This document shows, one piece after another, positions 7,177 through 10,880 of a stretch of 10,880 nt of DNA. The DNA is from Faecalimonas sp. (GTDB taxonomy: Bacteria > Bacillota_A > Clostridia > Lachnospirales > Lachnospiraceae): the NCBI GenBank assembly GCA_026169575.1, contig JAPFCT010000056.1, positions 1 to 10,880 on the forward strand. The letters run 5' to 3'. The notes below the pieces were generated by a model that did no database searches, had not been told where the DNA came from, and worked only from the letters and a program-made list of their open reading frames with translations. Numbering within the stretch: position 1 is the first letter of the stretch; the number at the start of each line of letters is the position of its first letter. Position numbers and translations under genes: made by a program.

Positions 7177-7866
7177 ATGTATAAGAAAAAGAAAAACGAA
7201 AAGAGCAATGAATACAATCGAAAGCACAGCAGGATTTTCCGATGGAATGCAGGGCTTTTTGCAGTTTTACTCTGTCTTTCCGGATGCGGAAAAGAATCCC
7301 GTCAGGAAATGCAGCAGATGGAAGAAGTGTATGTGGAAGAGGACAGAAGCGATAAGCCGCAGTCGGAGAAACAGACTGCAGAGTCAGGGCAGAAGGAAAA
7401 GGAGCAGCCGGGTACAATCTGGGTGTATGTATCGGGTGCAGTCCGTCAGCCTGGCGTCTATGAACTGCCGGAGGGATCGCGCCTTTTTGAAGCGCTGGAG
7501 CGCGCGGGAGGCATGGCGGAGACTGCGGATCCGGATTCTCTGAATCAGGCGGAGGTCCTTTTGGACGGAGTGCAGATCAAGGTTCCGACAAAAGAGGAGG
7601 TTGCCTCCGGGATTGCAGAAAAGGAGCAGCCGGACCTTCCGGGCGCGGCAGCAGAAAGCAGCGGGGCATCCGGAGGAAAGGTCAATCTGAACACGGCGAC
7701 AAAAGAAGAACTGATGACGCTTCCGGGGATCGGCGAGGCAAAAGCAGACAGCATCCTTTCTTACCGGGAATCTGCAGGAGGCTTTCAGTCCATTGAACAG
7801 ATCAAAGAGATCGAAGGAATCAAGGACGGTGTATTTGAGAAAATAAAAGAACTGATCGCAGTCTGA
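7177..7866 (+). CDS. ComEA-like SLBB + helix-hairpin-helix protein, predicted lipoprotein
   Basis: ComEA proteins bind double-stranded DNA at the cell surface during transformation. From the ATG at 7177 the protein has 229 residues. A basic N-terminus and hydrophobic stretch (about 24-36) end in the lipobox L34-S-G-C37, which predicts lipid attachment at C37 rather than the membrane helix of Bacillus ComEA. A charged linker follows, then an SLBB domain (about 80-135, beginning WVYVSGAVRQPGVYELPEG), an Ala/Gly/Ser linker, and a C-terminal double helix-hairpin-helix domain (about 168-229) with VNLNTATKEEL, LPGIGEAKA and IEGIKDG. AAAGGAG (7165-7171), 5 bases before the ATG, decides the start over the in-frame ATG at 7126. 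No other competence gene is nearby. A role in DNA uptake is inferred from the family. The regulator gene follows after 21 bp. Confidence 0.88.
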   Translation: MYKKKKNEKSNEYNRKHSRIFRWNAGLFAVLLCLSGCGKESRQEMQQMEEVYVEEDRSDKPQSEKQTAESGQKEKEQPGTIWVYVSGAVRQPGVYELPEGSRLFEALERAGGMAETADPDSLNQAEVLLDGVQIKVPTKEEVASGIAEKEQPDLPGAAAESSGASGGKVNLNTATKEELMTLPGIGEAKADSILSYRESAGGFQSIEQIKEIEGIKDGVFEKIKELIAV

Positions 7867-7887
7867 TGCTCTGGTAAGGGAGAGTTT

Positions 7888-8574
7888 ATGGGAAATAAAA
7901 TATTGGTTGTCGATGATGAAAAATTAATTGTAAAAGGGATCCGGTTCAGTCTGGAGCAGGATGGAATGGAGGTCACAGCGGCGTATGACGGAGAAGAAGC
8001 GCTGGCGCTTGCAAAAAGCGGCGAATTTGATCTGATCCTTCTGGATGTCATGCTGCCAAAGCTGACCGGATTTGAAGTCTGTCAGCAGATCCGGGAATTT
8101 TCGGATGTACCGATCATTATGCTGACGGCAAAAGGGGACGATATCGATAAGATCATGGGTCTGGAGTATGGTGCGGATGATTATGTCACAAAACCGTTTA
8201 ATATTCTGGAAGTGAAGGCGCGGATCAAGGCGATCATCCGGAGGACGAAAAAAGACCGCCCGGAGGAACAGAAGAATCTGATCGTAAAAGGAGAGATGAA
8301 GTTATACTGCGAGAGCCGCCGTGTCTTTATCGGGGAGCGGGAAGTAAATCTGACAGCAAAAGAATTTGATATGCTGGAACTGCTTGCGCTGAACCAGAAT
8401 AAGGTATACAGCAGGGAGAAGCTTCTGAATCTTGTCTGGGGATATGATTATCCGGGTGATGCGCGGACTGTCGACGTCCATATCCGGCGCCTGCGGGAAA
8501 AGATCGAAGATCATCCAAGCGATCCGAAGTATGTACATACAAAGTGGGGAGTTGGTTACTATTTTAGGGGATAA
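7888..8574 (+). CDS. OmpR/PhoB-family response regulator
   Basis: This is a 228-residue two-domain transcription factor. The receiver domain (about 4-118) has the acidic pair D9-D10, the phosphorylated aspartate D53 in LLDVMLPK, the switch threonine T80 and the conserved lysine K102 in VTKPF. The C-terminal winged-helix domain (about 130-227) has LTAKEFDMLELL, the recognition region ARTVDVHIRRLREKIE and the closing KWGVGYYF. All catalytic residues are present, so it should be active. GGGAGAG (7878-7884) precedes the ATG. It is followed directly by its partner kinase, whose frame overlaps its 3' end. Overall it resembles WalR/PhoP/MtrA-type regulators. The target genes are unknown. Confidence 0.95.
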   Translation: MGNKILVVDDEKLIVKGIRFSLEQDGMEVTAAYDGEEALALAKSGEFDLILLDVMLPKLTGFEVCQQIREFSDVPIIMLTAKGDDIDKIMGLEYGADDYVTKPFNILEVKARIKAIIRRTKKDRPEEQKNLIVKGEMKLYCESRRVFIGEREVNLTAKEFDMLELLALNQNKVYSREKLLNLVWGYDYPGDARTVDVHIRRLREKIEDHPSDPKYVHTKWGVGYYFRG

Positions 8575-9997
8575 GATTTATTTCCGCGGCAGATTTTTCA
8601 AAAGTCTGCGTTTCCGGATCATGCTGCTCCTCGCAGTGATCGGGATCATTCCATGCATGATCGTCGGCAGGGGGATCATTGGCAATTATGAAAAGCGGGC
8701 AGTTTCTATGCGGACGGCGGAGATTCAGAATCAAAGCACGATGCTGGGTGGCCGGCTCGGGAAATCAGGGTATCTAAACGGTGTGCCGTCAGAGTCGCTG
8801 GATGCAGAACTGTCACAGCTGGCTGATATTTACAGTGGAAGGATCCTTCTGATCGACGATGAGTTCCGGGTGATCAAAGATACTTATGAGATGGAAGAGG
8901 GCAGGACGGTTGTTTCCGAGTCTGTGATCACATGCTACAAAGGAAAAAATACAAGTGAGTATGATTCCAAGAATCACTATATTGAAGTGACGCAGGCAAT
9001 CGAAAATCCAAATACCGGGAAACTGGAGGGGATAATGCTTGTGAGTGTTTCCACAGATACGATCGTTGACAGCGTAGAGGTGCTGCGCTCGAAGGCGGTG
9101 GCAGTAGAACTTGCCGTCGGGGTCGTGATCATCACGATTTCCTTTTTCGTCTCTGCGCTGCTTGTGCGGCCGTTTGCGAGGATCACGCAGGCGATCGGCG
9201 CGGTGACAGAAGGATATGATACGGACAATCTTCATGAGAACGCCTATACAGAGACAATGCTGATCTCGGATGCATTTAACAAGATGCTCGGAAGGCTGAA
9301 AGTACTTGATGATTCCCGGCAGGAATTTGTCTCCAACGTCTCACATGAGCTGAAGACACCGCTGACTTCAATGAAAGTGCTGGCAGATTCGCTTCTGGCG
9401 CAGGAAGGAGCCCCTGCGGAGCTGTATCAGGAATTTATGGAAGACATTGCGGCGGAGATCGAGCGGGAGAATAAGATCATCAATGACCTGCTGTCACTTG
9501 TCAAGCTGGACAAGACGTCCGCGGACTTAAACATCAAGTCGGAAAATATCAATGACCTTCTGGAACTGATCTTAAAACGGCTTCGTCCGATCGCGGCACA
9601 GCACAATATCGAAGTTGTATTTGAAAGTTTCCGCCCGGTGATCGCAGAGGTCGATGAAGTCAAGCTGACGCTGGCGATCTCCAACCTGGTAGAAAATGCG
9701 ATCAAGTATAATCATGAGGAGGGATGGGTGCATGTCTCTCTGAATGCCGATTATAAATATTTTTATATTAAAGTCGCAGATTCCGGGATCGGGATACCGG
9801 AAGAGGCCGTCGAGCATATTTTTGAACGGTTCTACCGGGTAGATAAATCCCATTCCAGGGAAATCGGAGGAACCGGGCTTGGGCTTGCGATCGCGAGAAA
9901 TGCGATCCTGATGCACAGAGGAATCGTCAAGGTGCACAGCAAAGAAGGAGAAGGTACCACATTTACTGTGCGGGTGCCGCTGACCTATATTGTATAA
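8531..9997 (+). CDS. HAMP-containing sensor histidine kinase, partner of the upstream regulator
   Basis: This membrane sensor has 488 residues from the ATG at 8531. The first membrane segment is about residues 30-50 (IMLLLAVIGIIPCMIV). An outside sensor region of about 140 residues follows, and the second membrane segment is about 191-212. Then come HAMP, the dimerisation/phospho-acceptor domain with H272 in SNVSHELKTPLTS, and a HATPase domain with N389 in NLVENAIKYN, DSGIGIP, FERFYRVDKSHS and GGTGLGLAIA. All catalytic motifs are intact. The start is uncertain. The frame runs upstream to 8432, inside the regulator gene. ATG 8531 lacks a ribosome binding site, TTG 8552 has GGGGAG directly against it, and AGGGG (8566-8570) sits before a rare ATT at 8576. 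Any of these gives coupling to the regulator. The outside sensor region has no motif I recognise. Confidence 0.93.
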   Translation: MYIQSGELVTILGDKIYFRGRFFKSLRFRIMLLLAVIGIIPCMIVGRGIIGNYEKRAVSMRTAEIQNQSTMLGGRLGKSGYLNGVPSESLDAELSQLADIYSGRILLIDDEFRVIKDTYEMEEGRTVVSESVITCYKGKNTSEYDSKNHYIEVTQAIENPNTGKLEGIMLVSVSTDTIVDSVEVLRSKAVAVELAVGVVIITISFFVSALLVRPFARITQAIGAVTEGYDTDNLHENAYTETMLISDAFNKMLGRLKVLDDSRQEFVSNVSHELKTPLTSMKVLADSLLAQEGAPAELYQEFMEDIAAEIERENKIINDLLSLVKLDKTSADLNIKSENINDLLELILKRLRPIAAQHNIEVVFESFRPVIAEVDEVKLTLAISNLVENAIKYNHEEGWVHVSLNADYKYFYIKVADSGIGIPEEAVEHIFERFYRVDKSHSREIGGTGLGLAIARNAILMHRGIVKVHSKEGEGTTFTVRVPLTYIV

Positions 9998-10047
9998 GAA
10001 TCCCGGTGGGCAAACAGATGGGATGACAGAAAAGAAAAAGAGAGAAG

Positions 10048-10880
10048 ATGACAGAAAGTTTGAAAAGGAAAATCGGAATCGGAGCGCTGTTTGTACTGTC
10101 AGTATTTTTGATCGCCGCCTGCGGGAAGGAAAAGAAAGAAGTTTCCGGCGACGGGATCTATTATATGAACAGTGAAGAGACAGCGATCCAGGAAGAACCG
10201 TATAAAATAAAAGAGAAAGATCCAAAGAAAGCAGCAGAGGCAATGTTAAAGAAGCTTTCCCGGCCTCCGGAAGATGTGGAGATGAAGCCGGTCATTGCAA
10301 AGAGAGTCAAAGTGCTGGATGTGACGATCGCAGATGGAACGGCCACCGTTGATTTCGGAGGAGGATATTATGAGATGAATGCGGTCCGGGAAGTGCTCTG
10401 CCGTGCGGCAGTCGTCCAGTCGCTTGTACAGATCGAAGGGATCGATGCGGTTGCATTTGAGGTGGAAGGAAATCCGCTGATGGATGAAGCAGGCCGGGTG
10501 ATCGGCAAGATGCGGGCGGAAGATTTTATCAAAAATACAGGGTCTGCGCTGCATGCTTATGAAAAGACAGATCTGACGCTTTATTTTGGAAGTGAGGACG
10601 GAACAGCTCTGGCAGAGGAAAATCTTGAGGGAGTGCGTTACAATACAAATGTGTCTATTGAAAAGCTGGTTGTGGAACGGCTTCTGAAAGGACCTGCCTC
10701 CAGACAGTTCTTGCCGGTGCTGGATCCGGAAGTCCGCCTGGTTGGCACATCTGTAAAAGATGGCGTGTGCTATATCAATTTCGATGATACATTTCTTGCG
10801 CAGGAATCCGAACTGGATCCTGCACTTCAGATCGAGGCGATCGTCCGCTCCGTCATGAAAAATAAAAAGGAGATCCGGGC
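10048..10880 (+). CDS. GerMN-domain lipoprotein, partial (C-terminus lies beyond the window)
   Basis: The frame is open from the ATG at 10048 to the window end (277 complete codons). A stop codon lies in frame at 10024-10026, so this is the first possible ATG. The N-terminus is a lipoprotein signal: basic LKRK, a hydrophobic core, then I22-A-A-C25 as lipobox. Two copies of a GerM/GerMN-like fold follow, about residues 60-160 (KVLDVTIADGTATVDFGGGYY, then an AAVVQSLVQIEGIDAVAFEVEG helix-strand pair) and about 175-277 (LTLYFGSEDG, VVERLLKGP, SVKDGVCYINFDDTFL, IEAIVRSV). GerM is a spore germination/sporulation lipoprotein, and actinobacterial LpqB carries the same domain. It lies 50 bp after the kinase gene on the same strand. 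Its function here is unknown; a modulator of the kinase or a cell-envelope role is inferred. Confidence 0.88.
   Translation, partial: MTESLKRKIGIGALFVLSVFLIAACGKEKKEVSGDGIYYMNSEETAIQEEPYKIKEKDPKKAAEAMLKKLSRPPEDVEMKPVIAKRVKVLDVTIADGTATVDFGGGYYEMNAVREVLCRAAVVQSLVQIEGIDAVAFEVEGNPLMDEAGRVIGKMRAEDFIKNTGSALHAYEKTDLTLYFGSEDGTALAEENLEGVRYNTNVSIEKLVVERLLKGPASRQFLPVLDPEVRLVGTSVKDGVCYINFDDTFLAQESELDPALQIEAIVRSVMKNKKEIR

Noticed and set aside
9572..10243. 223-codon minus-strand frame opposite the kinase end and the lipoprotein start
   Set aside because: It is antisense to two genes with clear domains, spans their boundary, and has low-complexity Ser/Leu/Arg content typical of shadow frames.
1560..10880. 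High density of GATC in the coding regions as a possible methylation or restriction signal
   Set aside because: Most cases come from the preferred isoleucine codon ATC following a codon that ends in G, plus GAT-C contexts. Codon use explains it without a special system.

Overview
The window looks like chromosomal DNA from a low-to-mid GC Firmicute, most likely a gut-type clostridium of the Lachnospiraceae. The evidence is strong AGGAGG-type ribosome binding sites, sigmaA-type promoters, Bacillus-like ARG boxes, a GerMN-domain lipoprotein and a clostridial arginine gene order. I cannot name a genus. The codon style is uniform throughout, and I see no insertion sequence, prophage, CRISPR array, tRNA or rRNA.

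Left part (1-6500): arginine biosynthesis. A partial argG (argininosuccinate synthase) runs leftward off the window. Facing away from it, after about 470 bp, is a rightward cluster argC - GNAT acetyltransferase - argJ - argB - argD with short gaps and one overlap. Together ArgJ, ArgB, ArgC and ArgD make ornithine from glutamate by the acetylated route, with ArgJ recycling the acetyl group. ArgG acts later, on citrulline. Both divergent units start from a promoter with a TTGCAT -35 box and a 17-bp spacer, and each carries sequences resembling ArgR operators, so they are probably co-repressed by arginine. argF and argH do not follow argD.

Middle (6501-7084): a small YdcZ/DUF606-type membrane protein of the DMT superfamily, possibly still on the arg transcript.

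Right part (7085-10880): a new promoter just after the membrane protein starts a second group. It encodes a ComEA-like protein with a predicted lipoprotein anchor, an OmpR/PhoB-type response regulator, a HAMP-containing sensor histidine kinase, and a lipoprotein with two GerMN domains cut by the window end. The order regulator - kinase - GerMN lipoprotein resembles actinobacterial MtrA-MtrB-LpqB and suggests an envelope-linked signalling unit.

This is mostly core chromosome. I found no clearly new system. The items most worth a second look are the GNAT protein inside the arg cluster, the mirrored divergent control region, and the two-component/GerMN unit with its lipoprotein ComEA neighbour.
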